Positions 37,252 through 48,552 of a DNA stretch of 64,000 bases are shown in pieces. The notes under the pieces were generated by a model. That model made no database searches and had not been told where the DNA came from. It saw only the letters and a list, made by a program, of their open reading frames with translations. The stretch comes from Brachionus manjavacas. Its lineage: Eukaryota; Rotifera; Eurotatoria; Ploima; Brachionidae. Position 1 is the first letter of the stretch, and each line of letters opens with the position of its first letter. The translations under genes were made by a program, and so were the position numbers. The stretch lies in contig JAHQIY010000020.1 of the NCBI GenBank assembly GCA_019054805.1, positions 1,054,001-1,118,000 of the forward strand, written 5' to 3'.

Positions 37252-39643
37252 CAACAATCTGCCGACAAAGTTACTGTGGGACGTTCATCATAAACAGCGC
37301 CACTCATCCGAGCACTTAAAGGCTGCGAACTCGGCAACTATTTAGACTAGCTTGGAACCACAAACCAAGCGTATCTATAGATGGATACAAGCATATCCAA
37401 AAAAGATACTTTACTTTTTTCACTAAGTACTAAGGGTCTGCCAGACACGTCATCAGCTCTTGCTTGTAAGCCTCCTTGCCCCGGCCGCTAGGCATCTGCA
37501 TCTTCACCGCCCCTCCTCATTTTCTCATCCGGACTTGGGACCGGCCTTAGGTAGAGTTAGCAGTTAAGGTTTTGATATTTCGAAAATTTGATTATCTTTA
37601 TTTGACCATTTCTGAAAAATGAAACAATGAAAAGAAGAAAATCTGAATTAGAATGAAAGTTCTCTTCCGAGAAAAACAAAAATAAAAAATGGAATAATAA
37701 ATAATAAAATGTTTAATCTAAATAAAATTTTTAAAAAATATTTTCTTTTGTCAAAATGGCGTTTGGACTTTGACAAATATTTTTCTGTTTCCTAGCCTGA
37801 ACATTTTGTACTGACACCAAGTGTGCGTGTATAAAAAGTCTCCCTCCCATTTTTTCATCCGGACTTGGGACCGGCAATGGTATGGTTACGACTCAACAAT
37901 CTGCCGACAAAGTTACTGTGGGACGTTCATCATAAACAGCGCCACTCATCCGAGCACTTAAAGGCTGCGAACTCGGCAACTATTTAGACTAGCTTGGAAC
38001 CACAAACCAAGCGTATCTATAGATGGATACAAGCATATCCAAAAAAAGATACTTTACTTTTTTCACTAAGTACTAAGGGTCTGCCAGACACGTCATCAGC
38101 TCTTGCTTGTAAGCCTCCTTGCCCCGGCCGCTAGGCATCTGCATCTTCACCGCCCCTCCTCATTTTCTCATCCGGACTTGGGACCGGCCTTAGGTAGAGT
38201 TAGCAGTTAAGGTTTTGATATTTCGAAAATTTGATTATCTTTATTTGACCATTTCTGAAAAATGAAACAATGAAAAGAAGAAAATCTGAATTAGAATGAA
38301 AGTTCTCTTCCGAGAAAAACAAAAATAAAAAATGAGTAACAAATAATAAAATGTTTAATATAAATAAAATTTCTAAAAAATATTCTCTTTTGTCAAAATG
38401 ACGTTTGGACTTTGACAAATATTTTTCTGTTTCCTAGCCTGAACATTTTGTACTGACACCAAGTGTGCGTGTATAAAAAGTCTCCCTCCCATTTTTTCAT
38501 CCGGACTTGGGACCGGCAATGGTATGGTTACGACTCAACAATCTGCCGACAAAGTTACTGTGGGACGTTCATCATAAACAGCGCCACTCATCCGAGCACT
38601 TAAAGGCTGCGAACTCGGCAACTATTTAGACTAGCTTGGAACCACAAACCAAGCGTATCTATAGATGGATACAAGCATATCCAAAAAGATACTTTACTTT
38701 TTTCACTAAGTACTAAGGGTCTGCCAGACACGTCATCAGCTCTTGCTTGTAAGCCTCCTTGCCCCGGCCGCTAGGCATCTGCATCTTCACCGCCCCTCCT
38801 CATTTTCTCATCCGGACTTGGGACCGGCCTTAGGTAGAGTTAGCAGTTAAGGTTTTGATATTTCGAAAATTTGATTATCTTTATTTGACCATTTCTGAAA
38901 AATGAAACAATGAAAAGAAGAAAATCTGAATTAGAATGAAAGTTCTCTTCCGAGAAAAACAAAAATAAAAAATGAGTAACAAATAATAAAATGTTTAATA
39001 TAAATAAAATTTTTAAAAAATATTCTCTTTTGTCAAAATGGCGTTTGGACTTTGACAAATATTTTTCTGTTTCCTAGCCTGAACATTTTGTACTGACACC
39101 AAGTGTGCGTGTATAAAAAGTCTCCCTCCCATTTTTTCATCCGGACTTGGGACCGGCAATGGTATGGTTACGACTCAACAATCTGCCGACAAAGTTACTG
39201 TGGGACGTTCATCATAAACAGCGCCACTCATCCGAGCACTTAAAGGCTGCGAACTCGGCAACTATTTAGACTAGCTTGGAACCACAAACCAAGCGTATCT
39301 ATAGATGGATACAAGCATATCCAAAAAAAGATACTTTCCTTTTTCACTAAGTACTAAGGGTCTGCCAGACACGTCATCAGCTCTTGCTTGTAAGCCTCCT
39401 TGCCCCGGCCGCTAGGCATCTGCATCTTCACCGCCCCTCCTCATTTTCTCATCCGGACTTGGGACCGGCCTTAGGTAGAGTTAGCAGTTAAGGTTTTGAT
39501 ATTTCGAAAATTTGATTATCTTTATTTGACTATTTCTGAAAAATGAAACAATGAAAAGAAGAAAATCTGAATTAGAATGAAAGTTCTCTTCCGAGAAAAA
39601 CAAAAATAAAAAATGAGTAACAAATAATAAAATGTTTAATATA
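37252..39643. repeat. 641-bp tandem satellite, about 3.7 copies
   Basis: The landmark GCCGACAAAGTTACTGTGGG recurs at 37261, 37903, 38545 and 39185, giving periods of 642, 642 and 640. The units are almost identical, differing by a few substitutions and A-run length, and the fourth is cut off near 39643. Each unit contains CCGGACTTGGGACCGG twice (e.g. 37529 and 37859), about half a period apart. On the minus strand this reads CCGGTCCCAAGTCCGGAT followed by GGAGGG-like DNA, the 3'-UTR hairpin I know from RTE-clade retrotransposons. Short minus-strand frames within units are not convincing genes. Confidence 0.95.
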
Positions 39644-40201
39644 AAATATAAATTTTCGAGGATTTTACATTCAAACAAAAAAAAGTGAATAAGAAAGATT
39701 TTTAATTTTACAATCAAAATTTTTCACATCGTGTCATTTTTTCAAGATATTATTCTCAATTAATTTTTATAAATTCAGAATTTGAAAAACATTTAATGCT
39801 GCCGATTTTTAAGTAGAATATATAGAACATTAAAATAGACAACTTAATTTTTTTGACTTTTTTTCTGATTTAATAAATTTGCTTTTTTTTTTGCCAAAAA
39901 TTTTCCAAATTTTCAATTTACTTTTACAATTTTGCTTTGCTTTGATTTTTTTGTTAGCCGAAAAAATTAGCCATGGAACAAACAAATTTTTGCGGCAACG
40001 AATTGAATGCAAAAATTTTTTTTTTATACCAATTTAAAAATTTAAAAAATTCAAGCATTTATTAATTAAGAAAATTGTCTAAGCTAGATAGCACTGCTTA
40101 ATAAAATTGACTGTAACAATCATTTAACTTATTTTTATTTCAAAACAAAAAAATAAAAACACTTGTTCAAAAAAAAAAGAATTTTTAGCATTTTGATTAA
40201 A
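39644..40201. other. AT-rich spacer, no gene seen
   Basis: A/T runs between the truncated last satellite unit and the 3' end of the coactosin gene. No supported structure. Confidence 0.6.
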
Positions 40202-40736
40202 CTAGTTATTTTTGGCTGTTCCATTTCCATAATTAGCACCACCGGCTTTGATTAGAAGTTCTTTTATACTCTCCTCTTCCAAATCCGCCAAATCCGAAGT
40301 CGCCAATTCGACGGCAAAATTCTACACATAAATTAGAATAGGATCAAGTTTAGTAAAAAATAAAGTTTACCGAAATGATGTCCTTGACCAAGGCTTTGTC
40401 AATAGACACCTTGGCTCGCTTTATTGCACCCACTTCACTTCCAATCCATGTGACCAAAGCAAACTTGGCCCGACGGCTCAATTCATCCCCTGTGTACATT
40501 CTCAAGTAACCAAACAGTCTTTCTGAGTCTTAGAATTCAGTTTAGACAAAAAATTAACCAAAAAAAAAAGAAGTACTGGTGAAATTTGACAGAAATTCTT
40601 GATAGTCGGAGCCAGTGGTGGCCACGATGATTTTGTTTCCATCGTATTTTAGCACAGCCCAGTTGGCCTCGTTCTTGTCATCTCTGACCAATTCGTAGGC
40701 CTGTCGCACAGAATCTTTGTCGCAAGTAGTCGCCAT
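40202..40736 (-). CDS. COTL1: Coactosin-like F-actin-binding protein
   Basis: ADF-homology protein that binds filamentous actin. Three exons: 40736-40577, 40528-40371 and 40321-40202. The introns are 48 and 49 nt, and the product is 145 aa against 142 in human COTL1. The N-terminus DSVRQAYELVRDDKNEANW and the KYDGNKIIV strand match the family. Exon 2 has RLFGYLRMYTGDELSRRAKF and TWIG, and exon 3 ends in NFAVEL...IKELLIKAGGANYGNG, the typical coactosin C-terminus. The single ADF-H domain fills the protein, with no signal peptide or membrane segment. It is transcribed in the same direction as NDC80, whose stop lies about 700 bp upstream of this start. Confidence 0.95.
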
Positions 40737-41430
40737 CTTAAGCTCTTAGTCTATCTCTAAAGCAAACTAAATAAAACTAGAAAGATTTTTTTCTCAAAAA
40801 TTAGATCTCTATAGATTCATGGAAACTAGACTTTTATGTTAAGTGATTAATTAATTTGAAAAGAAAATACAATAATCTTTGAAAAGACATGGGATTTGAT
40901 AGAATGACCTTTTTCCAAATGATATTATCGATTTTAAAATGAACTATTCATTGACCACTGGCTAGGCAAAATCAATAAATAATTTTTAAATCAATAATTT
41001 ATTCTAAGTTGTTGTCACATTTGTTGTGTAGACTATGTTGATTAGTTTAAAATGTATCTCTAGTAGAAAAGTTAGCTTGGTAAACGTGGGATTTGAGCTA
41101 AAGCAACTAGCGCTTCGTATCATCATATGACACAAGCTTATCTTAATTCATCTCGTATTGTCACATAGATATAATTAAAGCCATGTTGATAAAATTCGTC
41201 TAAAAGATTAGGGTCATGAAAATTTCACAAGCTTAGCAAAGTGCTGACAGTTCACATAACGACACAGTCGAGAGATTTTGCTTGAAAATTATTTTTTATT
41301 TTGAAAGAGTCGATTCCACGACAAAAAATTGCTAAAAAATTCAAGCCCAAAAAATAGAAAAATTATGTAGAGAATTTTTTTTTTAAAATCAATTTTAAAT
41401 TGTCTACGATAATAGAAAGAGATTAGAATT
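40737..41430. other. Intergenic DNA between NDC80 and COTL1
   Basis: About 700 bp with no gene. It should contain the COTL1 promoter and the NDC80 3' UTR. A less simple stretch lies at 41000-41290. Confidence 0.5.
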
Positions 41431-44400
41431 TTAGAATTCCATGTTTTTTGCTTGGATTTGAGGCAAAAATTGCGTCATCTGCTCGATCAGCTGATCAATC
41501 GGCCACTTGTAGCTCAGCACTTCATTTTTGATTTCTCTCTTAAATTAAAATTATCTTCTATTGACAAAAAAATTTTTTTTTCAATTCTTACCTGCTTTTG
41601 CTCTAAGGCTTCATTATGTTTCTTCTTCACAAGTTCTAAATTTTCGATCATTTTTACTTGATTATGAGCTGTTTCGGCTTCGATAATTTTTTGTCTAATT
41701 ATAGATTAAAAAATTTTAAATCAAAAAAATTGCTATCACATGTCATTACTCGTCTTGAGCCTTTCTTAAGTTTTCTTTGCTCACCAAAAGTCTCTCGGTG
41801 GATACTTCTTTTTGTTTCTTGGCCTCATTCAAGTCATTTTTTTTTTCGTTTATGGAACAATTGTAGTCCAAGACCGCCACTTCGGTTCTCTACAAAAAGT
41901 TGCCAATTTAGTTTAGACTTGGGGCAAAGATTTGGACAAATTTTTACTGTCTTCATCTCGGCTAAGAGGTTTTCATTGTTTTTGATGTCTTGCTCGAGAT
42001 TTTTTTGCGTGATTCTACTTGTGTCTATTTTTTCTTCGATCTTTTTTAAAAAATGTAAAATTAGAAAATTTAAAATTGATTTTTTTGGGGACAAAAATTA
42101 AATTGAAATTTTTTTAATTTTTATTTTTGCAATTGAGATATATAATAAATTCTTCGATTTAATTTTAGATTAATCGGGCTTAAAAAAAGTTAATTTTTGA
42201 AATTTTTAATATGGTTCAAAAACATTTGAATTTTATTCAAGACTTACAAACAATTTTGTAATTATTAAAAAAGAGTTAAAAATAAACCACTTTAAATTAT
42301 CAATTTTTAATAATATTAATTTTATTTATGCAAAAACAATTTGTTTTTTTACAAAATTTGATTAAAAATTAAAAACATTATATTTTTGAATTTGTATTTA
42401 ATTTTTTATTATGATTTAAATTTTAAAATTATCTAAATAAATGAAGTTTTGATCAGGTCATCATTATTTAGAGTCCTTAATTGTTTTTCTCTTCTCAACA
42501 AAAGAACAACGGAAAATTGAACTTGATGGGCATGATCATATGATCAATAAAAATTTCGACAAAAATTAAGCAATAAACTTTTATTTAATTTTATATTTTT
42601 TTATTTTATCTTCAATTTATTTTTCTAAAATCGCTCCTCAAAGAAACATTTTTAGAATTAGCATAAAAAATTCAAGGCAACAATAAGACTAATTCAAATT
42701 CAAAAATTTTTTAATAAATTTATTTTAAACGTTTTATAAGAAAATTAAATTATGTAATAATTTAGGAAAATTATGGTAAAATAAAAATCTATTTTCATAT
42801 TATTGATTAATTTTTCTAATTTATTGGATTAAAAAAATTTGTCTATCAATGTTAAGTTTTTTATTAAACAAAAATTTAGCTAAAGGTATTTTTTTAAATA
42901 TTTAAGCATGTTAAGCCGATCGCCCTTTTATTTAAAATTATCTATTTCAATTTTCTTATTCATTTTAACTTTATTTTGATTTTTGATTTTTATTTGAATC
43001 TGAAGAATCTTTAGCTCGATGCAGATAGACAAATAAATTAATAAAATTAAATATAGCAAATATTAAAACAATTTTTAAATAAAGAAATTTATTTTTTATT
43101 TTATGTTTTACGAAAATTGTTGTAAAAAACAATAAGCGGAACATCGCTGTACTCAAAAAGATTGCATTTTATATTTCATAAATAAATAAACTTTTTTCTA
43201 TTTTTTCTACTTTAATTTTAATCAAATGATCTTTTATTCCATTAAATATTTTTTTCTAATTTAAAATGTACAAAATTAATTATATTATTTTTTAAAAATT
43301 TCATTTTTTTGATACATTTTATCTTATTTTTATAGTTTTTAGCACAATCGAATATTTCTTATTAAGTATATTTTGACATTTTAAGTAAATTTAAAATTAA
43401 GGAAAAAGAATATTAAACATTTAACTTAAGGTATTTTTTTAAAAATAAAGACTTTAAATTTTGAGTTAGATTTGATCATTAGATTTAATTTTCTACAAAT
43501 CTTATCTTAATTAAAATATTTTGAAAATTTTTTAAATAAAAAGTACATTTAAAATTTTTTATTAGATATATCTCATGTGTTTTCCCCTTTTTTTTTTCTT
43601 TGAAAATAGTAAAACTAAGTTTCAATTCTCATTTAAAAATTACCAAATTCAGGAAGCTCGTGTAAAATAATAAATTACAAAAAACAATTAATTTCAATTT
43701 AAGGCAAATACATTTGAAAAATGCTGCAGATTTTGTGTCGAAAAGTTAATGAAATTGCCGCTTTTTGCTGATTTGAATTTTGCGTAAAATACCAAAAGAT
43801 ACTTAATCAAAAAATATTCGATAAATAAGATAAAAGTATCATAAAAAAAAGAATTAATTTTAAAAATTTTGAAAATGTTTAAATTTTGAATTTTAAATAT
43901 TCCTAATAAAACTGAGATTCTCTATTTTTCTGAATGGACCGAAATTTTTTGAGTTTTGTCATAAAAAATAATCATTAAAAAATTTACCATTTTCTTTTCG
44001 CAAAGACACATTGACAATTGATTGGGAATTTTACATATACTTTCATTATAGTCTTTTCTTACTTTGGCAAATAATTCCTATTTAAAAAAATTACTTTAAA
44101 TTTAATTTTTTAACTCAATTTAAAATCACCTTGTACTCTTTCATATTATTTTTTTTGTGCAAATCGACCAACTCCAATTGTGGCATTTCTTCAAATGATA
44201 TCTTAGATGTTATCTTTATTTTATTCAGTATCTCGTTTGTTTTATTGATGGAACTTTTAGCCTAGGAATAAAATATTATCAAATTTTTTTTTAAATCTAT
44301 ATTTTTACCTCTAATGATTTTTGATTAAGCACAATATACAACTCATCTTTTTCGCTTTCGATTTCTGAGAGTAAATTCTGTAAATCTTCTAGATCCTTAA

Positions 44401-45687
44401 CAGTTTGAGAATGCTTTATTGGCAAATTTCCTAGCTGCTTTCCACTAGCCAACTGTCGGTCATATTGGGCCTCTTTAACAGCCACCTCTCGTTCCATACT
44501 GTTCACTTTTTCTCTCAGATAAGCGCATTCATTTTTAAGTATGTCATTTTTCTTAATTCGATCTTCGTAATCCAATTTCTCATTACTCAACTCAATTTCC
44601 TCCTTTTCTACCTCTCTTTTAAGATCAGCCTCTTCTTTTAACAAATTGTCAAAGTCATCCTAAAGCAAAAATCTAATTTTCAAGGTAACTAATTCTAAAA
44701 ATAATAATTCTACTTTTTGATTATTTAAATATTCATAATTTTTTTTTAGGTTAGCCAACTCGCTATTAATTTTATCCATATTTGTGTTGCCCCTGAGCAA
44801 TTTTTCAAACTTGATCAGCGATTCTTGCTTGTTTTTTTTATAATCTTCAGTTTCGAGATACGGATAGCCCATGGCCACTAGATTTTTATACATTTTTTTC
44901 ATATAATCGCAAATGAACTAAAATAAAATGGAAAGAAAGAAGATTATTTTGTTTTGATGTTTTGGAAAAATGTGTTACGTCTTGATTTTGTGCCATTGAA
45001 TAGACCAAACTTTCGGCTTTGTACAAGTCCAGAAAGCGGCAATCATTGCACAAAAAGAACAATATCTGCAGCATGATGGTCCAGTTTTTTGGCGTGGTCA
45101 TATTCTGAAAGACGTTTATTTTTGGAACATTTGGAAATTTTAAAAATGATAAATGGTGCACAATGAGATCAATTCGATTTTTGTTTTGCTGAATAGCATT
45201 GGGCTGACTGGAACTAATTGGTTGATGGACATTTTTGGGCTGGTTTGCCGGTATCAGATAGCTCGGATTCCAAGGATCATTAATTCCAATCATTTTAATT
45301 AAAAACTTTTATTCAAAATTAAATGAAAAAAAGATAAAGTCAAATTTATTTTTATTTACTTCAAAAATACTGTAAAATGTGCCAGTACTGGCCAAAAGAA
45401 GGGTCTTGACACTGAAATTTTCTGTAAATGGAAACCCGAGAATATCAAGTTCCTTTGCGAAGTAGAGATAATTTATTTAATTTTATTTTGGTCTTTACTT
45501 CGTAGATGGCAGAGGCCAAGTCTTTTGGTTCAACCGGTTTCCCGTCAGAATTCTTGAAAATTCCGATGCATGATACGCGACCGATTGACGAATTGCGACT
45601 GTAACTCTGCCGAGCGCTCAAATTCGATGATCCAAAATTATCTGCTGATGATGAGCGTCGTGGTATTGATGAGCTCACTTTTTTCAT
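41431..45687 (-). CDS. NDC80: Kinetochore protein NDC80 (HEC1)
   Basis: Microtubule-binding subunit of the Ndc80 complex, joining kinetochores to spindle microtubules. Eleven exons: 45687-45499, 45452-45360, 45305-44979, 44917-44714, 44659-44309, 44261-44130, 44078-43988, 42040-41948, 41889-41750, 41694-41592 and 41538-41431. About 609 aa (human 642). A basic Ser/Arg-rich tail (MKKVSSSIPRRSSSADNFGS), a substrate for Aurora B in this family, precedes the calponin-homology domain (ENFSVKTLLLASTGTFYSIF; TPKNWTIMLQILFFLC; YMKKMYKNLVAMGYPYL). From about residue 180 it is coiled coil. Exon 7 has one extra base after DYNE that breaks the frame; removing it restores SICKIPNQLSMCLCEKKM. This could be an assembly error, a mutation or missed splicing. 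Intron 7 is 1.9 kb and holds a LINE tail; most other introns are 46-61 nt. Confidence 0.92.
42961..43048 (+). mobile_element. LINE 3' tail in NDC80 intron 7
   Basis: TTTTGATTTTTGA-type DNA is followed by CTGAAGAATCTTTAGCTCGA, then GACAAATAAATTAATAAA. This is the conserved 3' terminus seen at 19476 and 52285 with a diverged hairpin. No coding part is recognisable. It is antisense to NDC80. Confidence 0.65.
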
Positions 45688-46009
45688 TTTTTTTCAAATA
45701 AGGGTAGCTTTTTTGAAAAACTGTGTTTTAATAAAAAATACTATAGTTTGACACACTTAGTTTTGCTCAAAAATTTTTAATGAATCAAAAATATACTTTG
45801 ACCAGAAAACATCTGTAAAGTTAAAGGCGAACTTTTGGGCTACCTTACCATTCTTTGAAATATTTTAATGCATCCAGATTGGAAAATTATTTTGAAATTT
45901 AAAAAAAAACTAGCTTAATTGTAATTTCGTATTTTTAAAATTAGAAAAAAAAATTATTTAATTAAAATTAAAGAGTATAAAATAGAATTAAGTTGGTTTT
46001 ATTTAAATA

Positions 46010-46047
46010 ATTTTATTAATTTATTTGTCTATCGATTCTTCAGATTT
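46010..46047 (-). mobile_element. LINE 3' tail remnant
   Basis: On the minus strand it reads CTGAAGAATCGATAGACAAA and then TAAATTAATAAAA, as in the 42961 copy but lacking about 15 internal bases that include the GCTC arm. It abuts the Merlin-like MITE that starts at 46066. Confidence 0.6.
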
Positions 46048-46065
46048 AAGTAAAGATAAAAAATT

Positions 46066-46738
46066 GGGTCTAGTCTATTAGGTGAACAAGTGTTCACGAA
46101 ATAGGTGAACAATTCATGTTCACGGTTTAAGTGAACAATTCATGTTCACGGTTTAAGTGAACAATTCATGTTCACGGTTTAAGTGAACAATTCATGTTCA
46201 CGGTTTAAGTGAACAATTCATGTTCACGGTTTAAGTGAACAAATTGTTCACCTAAATTTAACAATGTTCACCTATCTTTATAATTTGCCAAAAAGACAAT
46301 TTTTAACTGTTCCTTGTAAAATTAATATTAAAAAAGGAAAAAAAATCTAGAACACAAATTTGTAAGAATGATGTTGCAAATTTAAATATTAATATAAATA
46401 TTCTTTTTTTGAAATCAAAAATTTTTTTTCAAAATTTGTTGGAAATTTAATCGGAAAAAGTTTTTGAATCTGAAGAATTTGAATTACGCTTAGTTGAAGG
46501 TGAGCATGGTATAAAAAGCCATAAAACTCGGAGTCATAAGTAAAAGTTTTTAATTTAACAAGACACAAGACATAAAATTCTTTATTCGAAAACTCAAATA
46601 AATTTTTTTCTAAATATACTTTTTTTTTAAATGTTCACCTATTTTCAATATTGTTCACCTTAATTTTTTGACTAAAATTTTTTTAATTTTCATGTTCACC
46701 TATTTCATGAAAACTTGTTCACCTAATGGACTAGACCC
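46066..46738. mobile_element. Merlin-like MITE with iterated palindromes
   Basis: Long inverted repeats begin GGGTCTAGTC and run through ATTAGGTGAACAAG and GAAATAGGTGAACA at both ends (about 45 bp, few mismatches). Flanks AAAAAATT and CAAAAATT are consistent with an 8-bp target duplication with one change. The same terminal decamer, less conserved, ends the 51029-52173 element. There is no coding capacity. Five exact tandem units lie inside the left end. Confidence 0.85.
46105..46234. repeat. Five 26-bp iterons with GTGAACA palindrome
   Basis: Five head-to-tail units of GTGAACAATTCATGTTCACG plus GTTTAA, identical as far as I can read. Each contains GTGAACA, a 5-bp spacer, and TGTTCAC. The half-site also recurs in the TIRs and the right end of the element, so this looks like a reiterated transposase-binding site. 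Confidence 0.95.
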
Positions 46739-47084
46739 CAAAAATTAATAAAAGTTAAAATGAAAAGAAAATTAAAATAAAAAAATTTGTGATCCTGACA
46801 GAAGAAGAGTCAAACTCTGACTTTGACTTTTAACGATTCTGACTTTAAAGTTTGACTTTTGACCAACTCTGCTTTTATCAAGAAATCCCAAGCAACTTAA
46901 GCTAAGATGAGTTCATTAAAAAAGAACAAGTGAAAAAAAAACTAAGGGAAAGTTAACCTTCCTTTCTGTGGATTTCGTAACTTAGAATCAGCTCAAGGAC
47001 ATCTAGCTATGACGATTGGAGTTGTAAACGGGCCATAGAGAATTTGCCTGGAGATGTCATTTGGTAAAAATGTACTAAATGTAC

Positions 47085-47316
47085 ATTTTAAATGTAATCT
47101 TGTGATTGCAGTCTGTTCTCGGCTTAGCAAGTTTTTGTTAACCTTACAAAACTCTAAAAATTTAACTAAAATTTTTTGGAACTTTGTTATATAAAAGAAT
47201 AAGCAATGAACATTCCAATTGAAAGAAAGCGTCGCCCAGGTCGCCCTAAAGCTACAACTAATGCTTTAACTCGTCAGCCAAATGAAACTCTGGATGAAAC
47301 TCATAAATGGTAAAGA
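47085..47316 (+). pseudogene. MULE-type transposase C-terminal relic
   Basis: One frame gives FKCNLVIAVCSRL, like the second half of a SWIM zinc finger. Further on, another frame gives IPIERKRRPGRPKATTNAL, an AT-hook-like GRP tail typical of Mutator-like transposases, and then a stop at about 47313. The parts are out of frame, so it is dead. Its last 33 bp form the left arm of a perfect inverted repeat. Confidence 0.6.
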
Positions 47317-47353
47317 ATTATTCTTTACCATTTATGAGTTTCATCCAGAGTTT
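47285..47353. repeat. Perfect 33-bp inverted repeat, 3-bp loop
   Basis: Left arm 47285-47317, loop TTA, right arm 47321-47353. All 33 pairs are complementary. The left arm is the end of the transposase frame, and the right arm is its exact inverted copy. Confidence 0.97.
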
Positions 47354-47910
47354 ATTTTGAACTTACAAAACTTCATAATAGAACTGAAGTTTCCAGAAGA
47401 AAGACTGATCTTGTGATTATTAATGGCAAATGATTCTAATGTGAAAAAAAAAAAATTTTAAATATTTTATTGTCAAAAATTATCTAAGAAAATAATGCTA
47501 AATTAGTTTATTGCTAATTTTAAAAATAAGGAAATAATGTCAAAAAAAACAACGATAAAGTAAACAGAAAAACTTGGCTTAGGTTTAATCTTTACTTTAA
47601 TTGTTGATATAAATCAAGGTATTTTAAACTAAATATTTACCTAATTCATTTATTTACTTTATTTGAACTTAAATTTTATTTTTTTTTTAAATAAAAATTA
47701 ATACTTTATTTTGTCTCAAATTTTCAAAAGTTGATCAATAATTGAAACAATTTTGAATACCGAAAAATTATTTTAAAATATTTGTCTTTTTAAAAAAAAA
47801 AGTAAAATAAAGAGAATACCAAAAGACAAAAATATTGCAGTCCAAAACTAAATTCAATCTATATTATTCAGTTTTTGACTTTTAATTTAGAAAATAAAAT
47901 TTAACACCTA

Positions 47911-48552
47911 CACTGTAAGCGATCGTATAATTTTTATAAATAAAATTTTTTAAAACAATAGGTATTTTGGTATGACTATTTTAAATTTTTCATTAGTTTC
48001 ATTATTATAAGGGTCAATCCAAAAAAATCTCCTAAATTATATGAATTAGGTATCCGAACACAACAAGAAGATAAAAGACTTTAATAGTAATTTGAATTTT
48101 TGTTAAAATACATTTCAAATTTTTTATCAGAATGAAAAAATTAAAAGATCATTCGAATAGACGTGGTCAACGAAAGTGGTCGGGCCCGTTTAAAGTAAAC
48201 ATAGAGAACCAAATCAATTCAGGTCTGAGAATTTCAAATAAAATCGAAACACAAAAATAAAAGCAAATTGAATTTACTTTTTTAATTAATTTTAAATTTT
48301 TTCAAATAAGTAAATTAGTATTTCACATTTCTTTTTATTTTCGTTTTTAATAATTTTTTTTAAATAATTCATATAAAGGTAATTTTAAAAGTTGTACATT
48401 TTACTGTTCTTTTAAATTATTGTAGGTTGGTGTCGTGGAAAAAAAATACTTTTTAATGTATTTTTTCTATATTAAAAATATTTATCATATTATAATATTT
48501 ATTATTTATATATGATATTTTACAAAAAATTGTACCTCAATCGCTTACAGTG
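47911..48552. mobile_element. Tc1/mariner-like transposon relic
   Basis: Ends CACTGTAAGCGAT and ATCGCTTACAGTG are inverted copies flanked by TA on both sides (47909-47910 and 48553-48554), as expected for Tc1/mariner insertion. Outside the terminal 13-14 bp the ends diverge. No transposase motif could be read in the 642 bp, so it is non-autonomous or decayed. Confidence 0.75.

Noticed and set aside
37252-39643. CTGATGA on the minus strand of each satellite unit, as in a hammerhead ribozyme core
   Set aside because: The bases after CTGATGA and before the nearest GAAA do not pair to form stem II, so the fold is not supported by eye. A covariance-model scan would decide.
38200-39717. Repeated minus-strand 72-78-codon frames (SKRHFDKREYFLE-like)
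   Set aside because: They recur only because the satellite unit recurs, and they lack domain signatures, so they are not called genes.
41452-42101. Plus-strand frames of 69 and 147 codons
   Set aside because: They are antisense to NDC80 exons 8-11, whose spliced translation matches the family.
46105-46234. CRISPR-like array
   Set aside because: The 26-bp units are head-to-tail with no unique spacers and lie inside a eukaryotic MITE.
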